A stretch of DNA of 39,772 nucleotides from Bacteroidota bacterium (GCA_026708685.1 JAPOUL010000028.1:1-39772); one strand, 5' to 3'. Shown: positions 29,135 through 37,711, counted from the first letter of the stretch. Made by a program: numbers and translations. Notes: generated from the sequence alone by a model not told the origin.

Positions 29135-29695
29135 TTACTCTTTCTCTTCTTCAAGAATAGGACCTAAGAGTTTGCGTAAATGACGAGTACCCCTACTGAG
29201 TCGGGACAGTACTGTACCTTCGGCAATTCCCAAGATCAGAGCAGTTTCTGCTGTGGAGTATCCATCAATCAGTCGAAGAACAACGACTGCACGTTGATGT
29301 GGCTTGAGAGCGTTCATAGCAGAGTGGATCAACTGTGCACGGTCAAAACGATCAAATAGATGATCGTCTGCAATAGGAACTGACACTCCAACGGTCTCGT
29401 CATCACGGCTGACAAAACGGGAGAACATTCGTTTTCGTCGCCGCAGAGCATCCAGAGAAGCATTGATTGCAATTCGTGTGAGATAAGTGCGGCATGACGA
29501 TTGTCCTCTGAAGCTTTGGAGCGTTGTATAAAACCGAATAAAAACTTGTTGCACGACATCATCTACCTCTGGATCACTGCCAAGCATTCCAGTAACGGTA
29601 TGGATCACAGAATTTTGGTGCCGCTCGACAATCTCACGGAAAGCCTGATGATCTCCTTTCTGAGCCCGCTCCACTAAGGATTCATCCAAGCTCAT
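29135..29695 (-). CDS. ECF-type RNA polymerase sigma factor
   Basis: The protein has 186 residues from ATG 29695 (MSLDESLVERAQKGDHQAF), which matches the usual length and start of RpoE-like ECF factors. In-frame ATG 29791 or GTG 29809 would add 32-38 residues and are closer to a candidate promoter, so the start is open. Region 2 includes DDVVQQVFIRFYTTLQSFRG and SSCRTYLTRIAINASLDALRRRKR. Region 4 includes LKPHQRAVVVLRLIDGYSTAETALILGIAEGTVLSRLSRG, an HTH for -35 recognition. It heads an operon with a putative anti-sigma factor, Spy-like protein and MacAB-like pump and probably controls it. Confidence 0.92.
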   Translation of the reverse strand: MSLDESLVERAQKGDHQAFREIVERHQNSVIHTVTGMLGSDPEVDDVVQQVFIRFYTTLQSFRGQSSCRTYLTRIAINASLDALRRRKRMFSRFVSRDDETVGVSVPIADDHLFDRFDRAQLIHSAMNALKPHQRAVVVLRLIDGYSTAETALILGIAEGTVLSRLSRGTRHLRKLLGPILEEEKE

Positions 29696-29834
29696 TGGAG
29701 TGACTTCGGTCACTGTTACAGGTTGTGAGAATTGGATTTCTCCAAAGAGCCAAGTTGATAAGTCAGGTGTAAGATGTCCTACGGTATCCATTTCAATGAA
29801 ATGAGGCACTGGGCATGAATGAAAGAGTCAATGA

Positions 29835-29881
29835 TTAGACGTTCTAAAAAAGAAATGATTCCCATTGTTCAATCAACAATG
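29835..29881 (-). promoter_or_regulatory. Candidate ECF promoter with upstream inverted repeat
   Basis: On the minus strand, GGGAAT (29863-29858), 17 bases, then GTCTAA (29840-29835) resembles the sigma-E type -35/-10 pattern (GGAACTT, about 16 bases, GTCTAA). Just upstream CATTGTT and AACAATG (29863-29869, 29875-29881) form a perfect 7-base inverted repeat. The predicted transcript would start about 130 bases before ATG 29695. This is an autoregulation hypothesis from motif resemblance. Confidence 0.45.
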
Positions 29882-30938
29882 ATTCATGAGTTCATAGAGC
29901 AAGGAGGAAATTTTACATGTCAATCGATAGATATAATTTCCTATATTAAACACAGTCCAATGCAAAATTGGAGAAAATGACGGAAAAATCAAACAGATCA
30001 AAACTATTGGGAGGGGATACAATAAATTTGAAAATTTCAGAGTTGAGGCTTTTGCAAAACCTCAGAGTTTTCGTAGAAATACTGCCATTTAGCACCTGAG
30101 ACGTATTTTCGATAGTTGACCAAGAGGTTTGCAAACGGCTTATTTGAATGCTTATTCACTCAAATTGCTGACTTTTGATGGCACTTAAAGCTCTATATAG
30201 TCATGTAAGTAATTCCCCTCTAAATTGAACATAGTGCTCCAGTACCTGAAAGCTTGAGGGAAAGGATAGTAATCTGGCTTTCATGCCCCATAAAACAATA
30301 GTATCCAAACAATTAGGACGCTCACAACGAGATTGGTAGCTATAAAGAGACGTTTTTCACCCCACGCTTGGTTGATCCGAACCCGAAGTAATCGTAACTT
30401 GGACCAACGGAAATCACTGATAACACAGTTGGCCGTAAGTCATTATTGAACATCATATACACCCTGCAAAATTTATACATTTTTGCAGATTGGGAGGTAT
30501 GTGCGAAACTTTGATTTACAGACGAGTTCAGATATACATGAACTCTTTTGAGGAGATGAGCAGGACATTTTACACACCCCCGCTATGAAGAAAAAAAATC
30601 AAGAATCAACATCAAGGGGTAAAGACGGGTGTAAGGCAATACCCATAGATGACTTTGACTCTACATTCAGCCAGATCATGGCTCATCTTGAAAAGTCGAA
30701 AAAGAGGAACGTAACCGGAAACCTATGCGGGAAGACATGAACAAAAAATGGAATAGGGGCTCATCCCAAACATAGAAAAACCCACTACAATTTTTAAACT
30801 TGATTATAGAATGAATAGTGTCATCTTGATTACTGGTTTTGGAGAGGCGCGTTGTGTTCACCAGATTTGAGATCACAGGTTGGATTCCGAAAGGTTTCAT
30901 TATCCAGAACATAGGCTGATTACACCATTCCTCTGCAA
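29882..30938. other. Gene-poor region with MITE copy C
   Basis: About 1.05 kb without a supported gene. It holds the element at 30046-30142 and a perfect stem CTGCAAAA/TTTTGCAG (30464-30471, 30481-30488) with a 9-base loop. A 51-codon plus-strand frame (30585-30740) has no recognisable domain. Other short frames look random. Confidence 0.5.
30046..30142. mobile_element. MITE-like element, copy C
   Basis: The 97-base element has left end GAGGCTTTTGCAAAACCTC (30046-30064) and right end GAGGTTTGCAAACGGCTT (30125-30142), which has diverged. Interior TTTTCGTAGAAATA is shared with copy A. Flanks AGTT and ATTT agree at three of four bases, so any target duplication has decayed. Confidence 0.7.
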
Positions 30939-31199
30939 TCAATTCTGGTTATCAGATGGTATTGTTTCGTCGTCACTATTACTATTTTCAGGATCAGGAT
31001 CTACTTGAGTATCCTTAAGGTACGGAGGGCTTGGCATAATTGTCCGAATAATCTGAGGGGATGGAAATAACACAGTAGCATTTTTCATTGCATCAGCAAG
31101 ATTGCCATACATTGCTGATGAATCCATTCGGGCAATATCCACAGCTGCACCTTCGTGATAATAGAAGCTGGCATCAGCATTATTGCTCTTGAAAGTCAT
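30939..31199 (-). CDS. Small acidic-tailed protein coupled to an SDH-family protease
   Basis: The protein has 86 residues from ATG 31199. The protease stop and this start share a base (TAATG), strongly suggesting coupled translation. The N-terminal half (SFYYHEGAAVDIARMDSSAMYGNLADAMKNA) looks folded and mixed alpha/beta. A proline-rich centre follows, and the last ~25 residues are disordered and acidic (DPDPENSNSDDE). There is no signal peptide, membrane segment or cysteine. I recognise no family. Given the coupling it may be a substrate, inhibitor or adaptor of the protease (inference). Confidence 0.65.
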   Translation of the reverse strand: MTFKSNNADASFYYHEGAAVDIARMDSSAMYGNLADAMKNATVLFPSPQIIRTIMPSPPYLKDTQVDPDPENSNSDDETIPSDNQN

Positions 31200-32203
31200 T
31201 ATAATTTCCTCCATCCTTCAAATGTTCGGTCATCTTTAACCGCTTCTTGTAATCCGCTACTGGTTTGCACTTGGACGCGCATAAGTGTTCCCTCCGACAC
31301 GAAACCATAGCAAGCACCAACTGTTCCTTCCACTAATGCACGGGGAGTAGTATATGATATGGGGTGATTCGGTTTGACACCGGCTATAAGAGCTTGTGCG
31401 TTGTAAGGTTCAAGTAGTTTAAGTTCTTTATTGTAGTCTAGGTGAATTTTTCTCAGTTGCTGGTAAAATGTATCAGACGGTTTTTCAATGTTTAGCCCTA
31501 GATCGGCAGCTTCTCGTCGATTAATCGTATAATCGTGACTCCCTGAATCTGCACAAAGAAAATCAATGATTGAGTTTATTTTATTCTGATCACGGATTTG
31601 CCGTGACAGTAATTTCTCGGCTAAGAACCGAATTTGTGCCTGTGATCTAAATATTTCACCAAGAACCAAAGGGTGAATATGGTTAGTCAAATCTAAAAGG
31701 ACCGAAGTGAGGGATGCTTCGTCTCCAATTTTTAGCTCGTTGCGAGCAGCGTTAAGGTAACCTCTGACGTTTTCCACACTGACTGGAACTTGCTTGGATT
31801 GACCACCGATATCTGCTTGCGGATTAAGAGGATTATTAATGCTTGGGTCAATAGGTCCCAACGCTGCCTGCTTTGTCATGACCACTTTATCTGCACCAAT
31901 AGAAATAAGTGTCCCAGCACTTAGGGCCTTTAATGGAATTAGAACCTCAAGCTCTTCACAAAACATGCGGATAAGGTTCACCAGACGCCATGCTGCAAGC
32001 GTTTGTCCTCCATTAGTATGGAGAATCAGTGATATTCGCTCAGTAGGCCCTATCTTTTCAAGAAGATCAACAAAAGGATCTATGCAATCTTGAGCAATAA
32101 CAGTCTCCATACCTTGTCGACCACTTGTTATAAAGGACAGGACCTTGGTTTTCCGGTCCGTTTCAATGCTGTGATAGATTTTTGTACGCTCTAAATGTCC
32201 CAT
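31199..32203 (-). CDS. SDH family Clp-fold serine protease
   Basis: The 334-residue protein is cytosolic, with no signal peptide or membrane helix. It matches the serine dehydrogenase proteinase (SDH_sah) branch of the ClpP/crotonase fold. LILHTNGGQTLAAWRL (about 59-74) is the oxyanion-side loop, ALSAGTLISIGADKVVM (93-109) carries the likely nucleophile Ser95, and ALGPIDPSI follows. C-terminal region YNAQALIAGVKPNHPISYTT is extra to ClpP. Family members degrade or process proteins without a Clp ATPase partner; most are uncharacterised. It stands alone with the coupled 86-residue protein in a gene-poor, repeat-containing stretch, as accessory or defence-like genes often do. Confidence 0.85.
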   Translation of the reverse strand: MGHLERTKIYHSIETDRKTKVLSFITSGRQGMETVIAQDCIDPFVDLLEKIGPTERISLILHTNGGQTLAAWRLVNLIRMFCEELEVLIPLKALSAGTLISIGADKVVMTKQAALGPIDPSINNPLNPQADIGGQSKQVPVSVENVRGYLNAARNELKIGDEASLTSVLLDLTNHIHPLVLGEIFRSQAQIRFLAEKLLSRQIRDQNKINSIIDFLCADSGSHDYTINRREAADLGLNIEKPSDTFYQQLRKIHLDYNKELKLLEPYNAQALIAGVKPNHPISYTTPRALVEGTVGACYGFVSEGTLMRVQVQTSSGLQEAVKDDRTFEGWRKL

Positions 32204-32853
32204 ACGAAGCTCTATTCTTTAACGTTCAAGCCAATGAAACATGGCTCACTTGAGCCTCGGCAACGGGATTGCACTTCATTAAGCACCTCTTGGAAAACCT
32301 AATGATGAATGTTAATTGAAGCGGATCAAAAGTAAATGCTTCTACATTGCTACTCTCGTTAGGTTCCATGAACATAGAAGTTCATAAATTCGTTATTCAA
32401 AAAGGACGACGCTTTCCTTAATTCTCCAGCAATTGACGGGGTTCTAGCCCAGAATATTTATCGTGATGGAGTTTTTCAAATTAATTTCTCCAAATTGGTT
32501 CGAACTGTCATCTGGAACCCGTGTATTCGTTATTACTTTGCGATATAATTTCCAAAAAATTCACAAGAATTACGTAGTAAGATTCACAAGAATTCCTATG
32601 GAAGCAGCCACCAGATCATATGTTGTAAACCAATCGTAATGTTCTATTGTATCACGCCATGGCATCACAAGATAAATGGTTGATCTGACTGATACCCTAA
32701 TGAAGACTAACGATCTTGGAAGAAGGTCAAATTGAATTGAATGCAAAGATGAGAGGTGAAGATGTCTAGGATAAAGGATTTTTTCTGATTGGAATGATAC
32801 GAATTTCAACGATATATCGTAAATTTGATTCTATTTTCATCAACAAAAACATT
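32204..32853. other. Gap of about 650 bases without a gene
   Basis: No supported coding frame. A 13-base direct repeat ATTCACAAGAATT occurs at 32559-32571 and 32582-32594 (23-base period). GGTTCGAAC near 32490 resembles a tRNA T-loop, but no acceptor or anticodon stem can be drawn. ATG 32794 is open into pfp but is not the likely start. Confidence 0.5.
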
Positions 32854-34047
32854 ATGGCACATAAAGGTACAATCGGAATTCTTACTGGTGGAGGGGATGT
32901 TCCAGGACTTAACCCTGCCATCCGTGCTGTCACTCTCCGTGCTTTGCGGGAAGGATACAAAGTACTTGGTATCAAGCGTGGCTGGGCTGGTCTTGTTGAT
33001 CTAGTACAAGATCCCGAAGTGGATAATTCAGAAAGTGTTGAAGAATTAAACGAGTCCACGGTCAATGTGGCTGCCCGAACAGGGGGCACATTTTTACATA
33101 GCTCCCGTACGCGGCCTAGTCATCTTCCCCAAACACTACTTCCTGCTCATCTCAAGGAACAATTCACTGAAGAGGTCAATGATGTGACATCGGCGGTTCT
33201 CTCCAACATTGAATATTTAGGGATTGATTACCTGATTCCTATCGGTGGAGATGACACTCTCAGCTACGGATATCGACTCCACAAAGAGGGGGTCAATGTA
33301 GTGGCCATCCCCAAAACAATGGATAACGATGTTCCTGGAACCGATTATTGTATTGGATTTGGTACCTGCGTGACCCGAACGATTGAGCTTGCCAATACTC
33401 TCAGAACCTCAGCGGGATCCCATGAACGATTTCTGGTCATTGAAGTCTTCGGTCGCTACGCTGGATATTCTGCACTTCTGCCTGCCATGGCAGGTGCTGC
33501 GGATCGCTGTGTCATTCCAGAGATCGATTTTAATATTGATCTATTGACGGACCTGATGGTCTATGATCGGAATCGGAATCCAAGTCGGTATTCTGTTGTT
33601 TTGGTTTCTGAAGGTGCAAAAATCATTGGAGATGATCAAATGTCTTTTCTGGGTTCAGAAAAAGATCAGTATGGACATGCAAAGTTGGGGGGCATTGGTG
33701 ACCGAGTAGGAGCAGAACTCAAAAAACGATCGCCAAAGTACAATGACGGTAAACGCATCAATGTCGTCAACCAGAGACTCGGGTATCTGGTACGGTGCGG
33801 TGCTCCTGATGCTCTGGATTGTGTCGTTCCCATGGCCTACGGGAATTTAGCTCTTGACCTAATTCTGGAAGGCACATCGGGTCGTTTGGTGAATATCCGT
33901 AATGGGGTCTACGGAAGTATTACGATGGAAGTCATCAATGGACCGCATAAGGTCGTTGACGTAGAAAAATTTTACAATACTGAGAGGTTACGTCCCAACT
34001 TTGAAGATCTCAGAGATTCTCCCCTGTTCATCATGAATTCCGACTGA
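32854..34047 (+). CDS. pfp: 6-phosphofructokinase, probably pyrophosphate-dependent
   Basis: The protein has 397 residues from ATG 32854 (MAHKGTIGILTGGGDVPGLN), which fits the family start; an in-frame ATG at 32794 adds an untypical leader. Phosphofructokinases interconvert fructose-6-phosphate and fructose-1,6-bisphosphate. The phosphate-donor site reads GGDD (131-134) instead of GGDGS, and PKTMDND (153-159) has Lys154 where ATP enzymes have Gly. In this superfamily Asp and Lys at these positions mark use of pyrophosphate rather than ATP. Catalytic Asp157 is present. If so the step is reversible. It is followed by a terminator, so it is monocistronic. Confidence 0.88.
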   Translation: MAHKGTIGILTGGGDVPGLNPAIRAVTLRALREGYKVLGIKRGWAGLVDLVQDPEVDNSESVEELNESTVNVAARTGGTFLHSSRTRPSHLPQTLLPAHLKEQFTEEVNDVTSAVLSNIEYLGIDYLIPIGGDDTLSYGYRLHKEGVNVVAIPKTMDNDVPGTDYCIGFGTCVTRTIELANTLRTSAGSHERFLVIEVFGRYAGYSALLPAMAGAADRCVIPEIDFNIDLLTDLMVYDRNRNPSRYSVVLVSEGAKIIGDDQMSFLGSEKDQYGHAKLGGIGDRVGAELKKRSPKYNDGKRINVVNQRLGYLVRCGAPDALDCVVPMAYGNLALDLILEGTSGRLVNIRNGVYGSITMEVINGPHKVVDVEKFYNTERLRPNFEDLRDSPLFIMNSD

Positions 34048-34054
34048 TCCGATC

Positions 34055-34086
34055 CTTGAAGGGAAGGTTCATCCCATCAAGTTTTT
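34055..34086 (+). terminator. Rho-independent terminator after pfp
   Basis: CTTGAAGGGA (34055-34064) pairs with TCCCATCAAG (34072-34081) with one A/A mismatch and a 7-base loop, followed by TTTTT (34082-34086). It starts eight bases after the pfp stop. Confidence 0.75.
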
Positions 34087-34215
34087 CTAATGGGGATGGG
34101 TACAGTTTGTGAAAATTTGCATTAATTGGAAAAATCAACGTAATAATTTTGTTATTATGAATTATTTTCCTAAATTAATAAGGTATTTTTTCGTTCAACT
34201 TAAATTTTCACAAAT

Positions 34216-35580
34216 ATGCTATATAAAAAACTTGGTTGCTTGGCAATCTTGGGTTTCCTTGTTCCTTTGACCGCATTTGCTCAGGATGCGGAGGCCGTCA
34301 ATCCCATCAGCGGTGCAGATACGGGGTGGCTACTGATTTCAACGGCGCTGGTTCTGTTAATGACTCCCGCACTGGCTTTTTTCTATGGTGGACTGGTGCG
34401 ATCCAAGAATGCTCTCAATACGATGATGATGAGCTTTGTTGCCTTGGGCGTTTCCGGGACCTTATGGGCCATCGCCGGCTATTCCTTTGCGTTTGGATCG
34501 GGCAATAATTTTTTCGGTGATTTTTCGGCCATCCTGCTATCGGGTGTAGGACTTGGTCCTAACGGCACCATTCCAGATTTACTTTTTGTAGGATTTCAGG
34601 GCACCTTTGCCATCATTACCGCTGCTCTCATTTCTGGTGCTGTAGTGGAGCGCATGAGATTTACGCCCTACGTCCTGTTTATTGGTCTGTGGGGACTACT
34701 CGTCTATGCACCCGTATGCCATTGGGTCTGGGGTGGAGGCTGGCTCGGTAACTTGGGTGCTCTTGACTTTGCAGGAGGTGCGGTCGTTCATGTGAATGCA
34801 GGAATCGCTGCTGTGGTTGCTGCGAAGGTTTTAGGACCTCGCAAGGATTATGGTAGAGAAGCACTCCTGCCTCATAACGTGCCATTTGTCCTGCTGGGTG
34901 CTGGACTATTGTGGTTTGGCTGGTTTGGGTTTAATGGAGGAAGTGCACTGGCTGCCGATGGAATTGCTGCACTGGCGCTGGTGAATACCCTTCTTGCACC
35001 AGCTGCTGGGGTTTTTGTTTGGACATTAATGGATCACTTTACAACGGGAAAAATCACTGCTGTTGGCATTGCTACGGGGATTGTTGTAGGTCTGGTTGCC
35101 ATTACACCAGCTGCTGGATTTGTATCACCTGGAGGTGCACTCATCCTTGGGGCTATCGGAGTCATTCCAAGCTACTTCATCATTAAATGGCGAACGAAAA
35201 CGAGCCTTGATGATTCTCTTGATGTCTTTGCTGCTCATGGAATGGGAGGAATCATGGGTGCTCTACTCACTGGAATTCTTGCAACCACGGCCATCAACTC
35301 TGGTGGAGCGGATGGACTTTTCTATAGTGGAAGCTTTGGGCAGTTAGGAATTCAGGCTCTGTCCGTCGCTGCGGTGGCTGTATTTAGTGGAGTTGTGACC
35401 TATATCATTCTTAAGCTCGTTGGATTGATTACCCAATTGCGTGCGGAAGTTTCCGAAGAAGGAATGGGAATGGATCTCGTTGCACATGGAGAAGAAGCCT
35501 ATGCCACTGGTGAGGGTGCTGTCCTACTCAATGAAGCAGAGGCACCCGCCAGTGTGAATGGACTCACTCATACCAAATAA
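34216..35580 (+). CDS. amtB: Ammonium transporter AmtB
   Basis: The 454-residue protein has a signal peptide (MLYKKLGCLAILGFLVPLTAFAQ) and eleven hydrophobic segments, forming a trimeric ammonium channel of the inner membrane. The twin pore histidines are His192 (GGAVVHVNAG) and His341 (VFAAHGMGGI), 149 apart, against 150 in E. coli AmtB. ALAFFYGGLVRSKNALNTMMMSF and WFGWFGFNGGSALAADG are family landmarks. The gene is 11 bases upstream of the PII gene, the classic amtB-glnK pair, in which PII plugs the channel when nitrogen is plentiful. Confidence 0.97.
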   Translation: MLYKKLGCLAILGFLVPLTAFAQDAEAVNPISGADTGWLLISTALVLLMTPALAFFYGGLVRSKNALNTMMMSFVALGVSGTLWAIAGYSFAFGSGNNFFGDFSAILLSGVGLGPNGTIPDLLFVGFQGTFAIITAALISGAVVERMRFTPYVLFIGLWGLLVYAPVCHWVWGGGWLGNLGALDFAGGAVVHVNAGIAAVVAAKVLGPRKDYGREALLPHNVPFVLLGAGLLWFGWFGFNGGSALAADGIAALALVNTLLAPAAGVFVWTLMDHFTTGKITAVGIATGIVVGLVAITPAAGFVSPGGALILGAIGVIPSYFIIKWRTKTSLDDSLDVFAAHGMGGIMGALLTGILATTAINSGGADGLFYSGSFGQLGIQALSVAAVAVFSGVVTYIILKLVGLITQLRAEVSEEGMGMDLVAHGEEAYATGEGAVLLNEAEAPASVNGLTHTK

Positions 35581-35591
35581 TTCTTAGACCA

Positions 35592-35942
35592 ATGAAACTT
35601 GTTAAAGCAATCATAAGACCCTCCAAACTTCCTGACGTACTTCGTGCTCTCTATCAGGCTAAGATTACCGGACTGACCGTCTCAAATGTCCGTGGCCATG
35701 GAGGAGAAGTGAAAGTCGTTGAAACCTATCGGGGTACAACGGCAAAAATGGAGTTGAAGGATAAAATCATGATCGATATTGGTGTCTCGGATGAATTCGT
35801 GGAAACTGCCATTGAAGTCATCTGCGATAGTGCACACACCGGTCATGTTGGTGATGGAAAAATTTTCGTGCAACCCGTAGAGCGTATCATTCGCGTTCGG
35901 ACGCGTGAAGAGGATATGGCAGCAGTCACTCCTGTTCGCTGA
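35592..35942 (+). CDS. glnK: PII signal protein (GlnB/GlnK family) lacking the uridylylated tyrosine
   Basis: The 116-residue trimeric nitrogen regulator senses ATP/ADP and 2-oxoglutarate and binds AmtB through its T-loop. The family start MKLVKAIIRPSKLPDVLRAL and the C-terminal GHVGDGKIFVQPVERIIRVRT (ATP and 2-oxoglutarate site) are present. The T-loop aligns without gaps: Tyr46-Arg47-Gly48 are kept, but position 51, the uridylylated tyrosine in proteobacteria, is Ala, and residue 49 is Thr. Arg47, which enters the AmtB pore in E. coli GlnK, is conserved. Regulation is therefore probably by ligands alone. Since it follows amtB, glnK is the better symbol. Confidence 0.95.
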   Translation: MKLVKAIIRPSKLPDVLRALYQAKITGLTVSNVRGHGGEVKVVETYRGTTAKMELKDKIMIDIGVSDEFVETAIEVICDSAHTGHVGDGKIFVQPVERIIRVRTREEDMAAVTPVR

Positions 35943-35977
35943 CGCTCTTGTTGCACATTGTGAATCCATGATGGTCA

Positions 35978-36012
35978 GGGTACTTGGGGATAATTCCCAA
36001 GTACCCTTTTTT
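35978..36012 (+). terminator. Rho-independent terminator after amtB-glnK
   Basis: An 11-base perfect stem GGGTACTTGGG (35978-35988) and CCCAAGTACCC (35996-36006) is closed by a short loop and followed by TTTTTT (36007-36012). It lies 36 bases after the glnK stop. Confidence 0.95.
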
Positions 36013-36255
36013 GTGGTATGTAGATACGAATCACACTCCATAGGACATAGGCTTACCACAACCAGTCTAAACTCGTTACTGGTTAACGTAACATTCTCAC
36101 CATTGTACTGCTACATCCATTCAAGTCCACATGTCCACAGTAATCAGGGTATTTGATCATCTTCTGGTAGATGACAACAGGGCTATCAGAGGATGTTCAG
36201 TTTTAGATGAGTCTATCTCTTCTAATCAAATCGAATGGTGAAAAAGTGAAACTCA

Positions 36256-37575
36256 CTACAGCGACCAAGGCCCGCGCATCTTCCGGGTCAATAAATGATT
36301 CGCCTCTTCATCCATAAAGGTTTCCTTGATCGGGTTGAACTCAAGTGTGCGTCCTAAACGCATGCAGATTTCACTGGTCAAACACGCGACAGAGGAACTG
36401 TGTCCTATCTCGACATCACATATTGGAAGGCTATGCGTCTTGATGCAGTTCAAAAAATCTCTTCGGTGATCTTTACTGCGGTAGAGGTGTGTATCACTGG
36501 GCTTCATTTCAAGGGTCAGTAGTTTTTCATCTGAGGCCCAAATATCACCTCGACTGACACCAACCCAACCATCGGTACCGATGAATTGGATCATCCCATC
36601 ATGCGGTCCTTTCTTTTTGATGATAGGGGGATGGTCATCGTAGACGAGTGTGAGCTCGTTTTCATCTGCATCAGAGGCATGAATAATCTGAGCGGGAGCC
36701 GAATGGTCCAACCCTAATCCCCACAAGGAAATATCAAAGTTATGGGCACCCCAATCTGCAACATGACCTGCTGAATAGGGCCTCCATGCACGCCATGCCC
36801 CCTCTTCGGTATTATAGCCTCCACTTACGCGCTCATGATGATAGGGAGCGGATGGAGCATTGCCGAGCCACAACTCATAGAGGAAGCCCTCTGGGATGGG
36901 TTCAGGGTTGGAGTGGGGGAAGGGGCGTGAAATTCCTCCTACCTGAGCGTATACTTTTTGTACATCACCAATGTAACCATTGCGAACCAGCTCACAGGCG
37001 TGACGAAAATTCTGCTCCGAACGCTGTTGGCTTCCCGTCTGAAAGATCACATCATATTTTCTCACGGCATTGACCATTAACCTACCTTCATGAATGGTAC
37101 GTGAAAGAGGCTTTTCGCTGTACATATCTTTTCCAGCTTTGGCAGCCATCACCGTCATATATCCATGCCAGTGATCAGGAAGTGCTAGGCAGACGGCATC
37201 AATATCATCTCGCTCCAGTACTTGCCAGAAAAAAGGATAAGCATCGCAACCGGTATAGGAAGCCATTGGGCTGTTCTCAGCATAGTATGACTCCACTAAT
37301 TCACGGGCCGGGTCACGTCCTTTCAATCCACTACCTGCATAATTGTCGCCAGATGGATTCACATCACATACCGACAATACTTGAACATCTGGTTTTTCAA
37401 GAAACCCTTGCAAATTATACATCCCCATGCTTCCCATCCCGATGAATCCCATGGTGATGCGTTCACTAGGGGCGGGGCGTTGTCCTCGCCCAAGAGCTGA
37501 TGCGGGAATGATGACTGGAAGGGTAGCAGCACTTGCTAAACCTTTGAGAAAACTGCGACGATTGAGTCGTTTCAT
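36256..37575 (-). CDS. Tat-exported Gfo/Idh/MocA family oxidoreductase
   Basis: The 439-residue protein has a twin-arginine signal (RRSFLKGLASAATLPVIIPASALG, in the first 30 residues). A Rossmann domain follows with GFIGMGSMGMYNLQGFL binding NAD(P), then YSEKPLSRTIHEGRLM, where the Lys of EKPL is the usual catalytic-dyad residue. The C-terminal substrate domain includes AHNFDISLWGLG. Exported members of this family are abundant in Planctomycetes, Verrucomicrobia and Rhodothermota and act on sugars or glycosides in the periplasm with a bound cofactor; the substrate is unknown here. It is divergent from the 37712 operon across 136 bases, suggesting shared control. Confidence 0.93.
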   Translation of the reverse strand: MKRLNRRSFLKGLASAATLPVIIPASALGRGQRPAPSERITMGFIGMGSMGMYNLQGFLEKPDVQVLSVCDVNPSGDNYAGSGLKGRDPARELVESYYAENSPMASYTGCDAYPFFWQVLERDDIDAVCLALPDHWHGYMTVMAAKAGKDMYSEKPLSRTIHEGRLMVNAVRKYDVIFQTGSQQRSEQNFRHACELVRNGYIGDVQKVYAQVGGISRPFPHSNPEPIPEGFLYELWLGNAPSAPYHHERVSGGYNTEEGAWRAWRPYSAGHVADWGAHNFDISLWGLGLDHSAPAQIIHASDADENELTLVYDDHPPIIKKKGPHDGMIQFIGTDGWVGVSRGDIWASDEKLLTLEMKPSDTHLYRSKDHRRDFLNCIKTHSLPICDVEIGHSSSVACLTSEICMRLGRTLEFNPIKETFMDEEANHLLTRKMRGPWSL

Positions 37576-37711
37576 TAGTTGATGATTGGTTGAATACCAA
37601 ATATATTAAGATTTTACCAAAGAATCAACGAAATCCATTTTTCTGCTTATATTATTGAAACCTCATTGACATTTATGAGAAATCACCTTTCATCCCATCA
37701 AATGATGATCC

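Noticed and set aside
30585..30740. 51-codon plus-strand frame, Lys-rich start, possibly a small gene
   Set aside because: No domain, ribosome-binding site or partner; it could be chance or a truncated remnant. Ribosome profiling would decide.
30676..30942. 88-codon minus-strand frame after the small protease partner
   Set aside because: Composition rich in Phe/Trp/Ser with no domain; overlaps the other short frame and looks non-coding.
32485..32510. tRNA-like T-loop GGTTCGAAC
   Set aside because: No matching acceptor, D or anticodon stems can be drawn at the required distances.
36060..36084. AACCAGT/ACTGGTT inverted repeat after the glnK terminator
   Set aside because: A 7-base arm with an 11-base spacer in a gap with no nearby start codon; likely chance.
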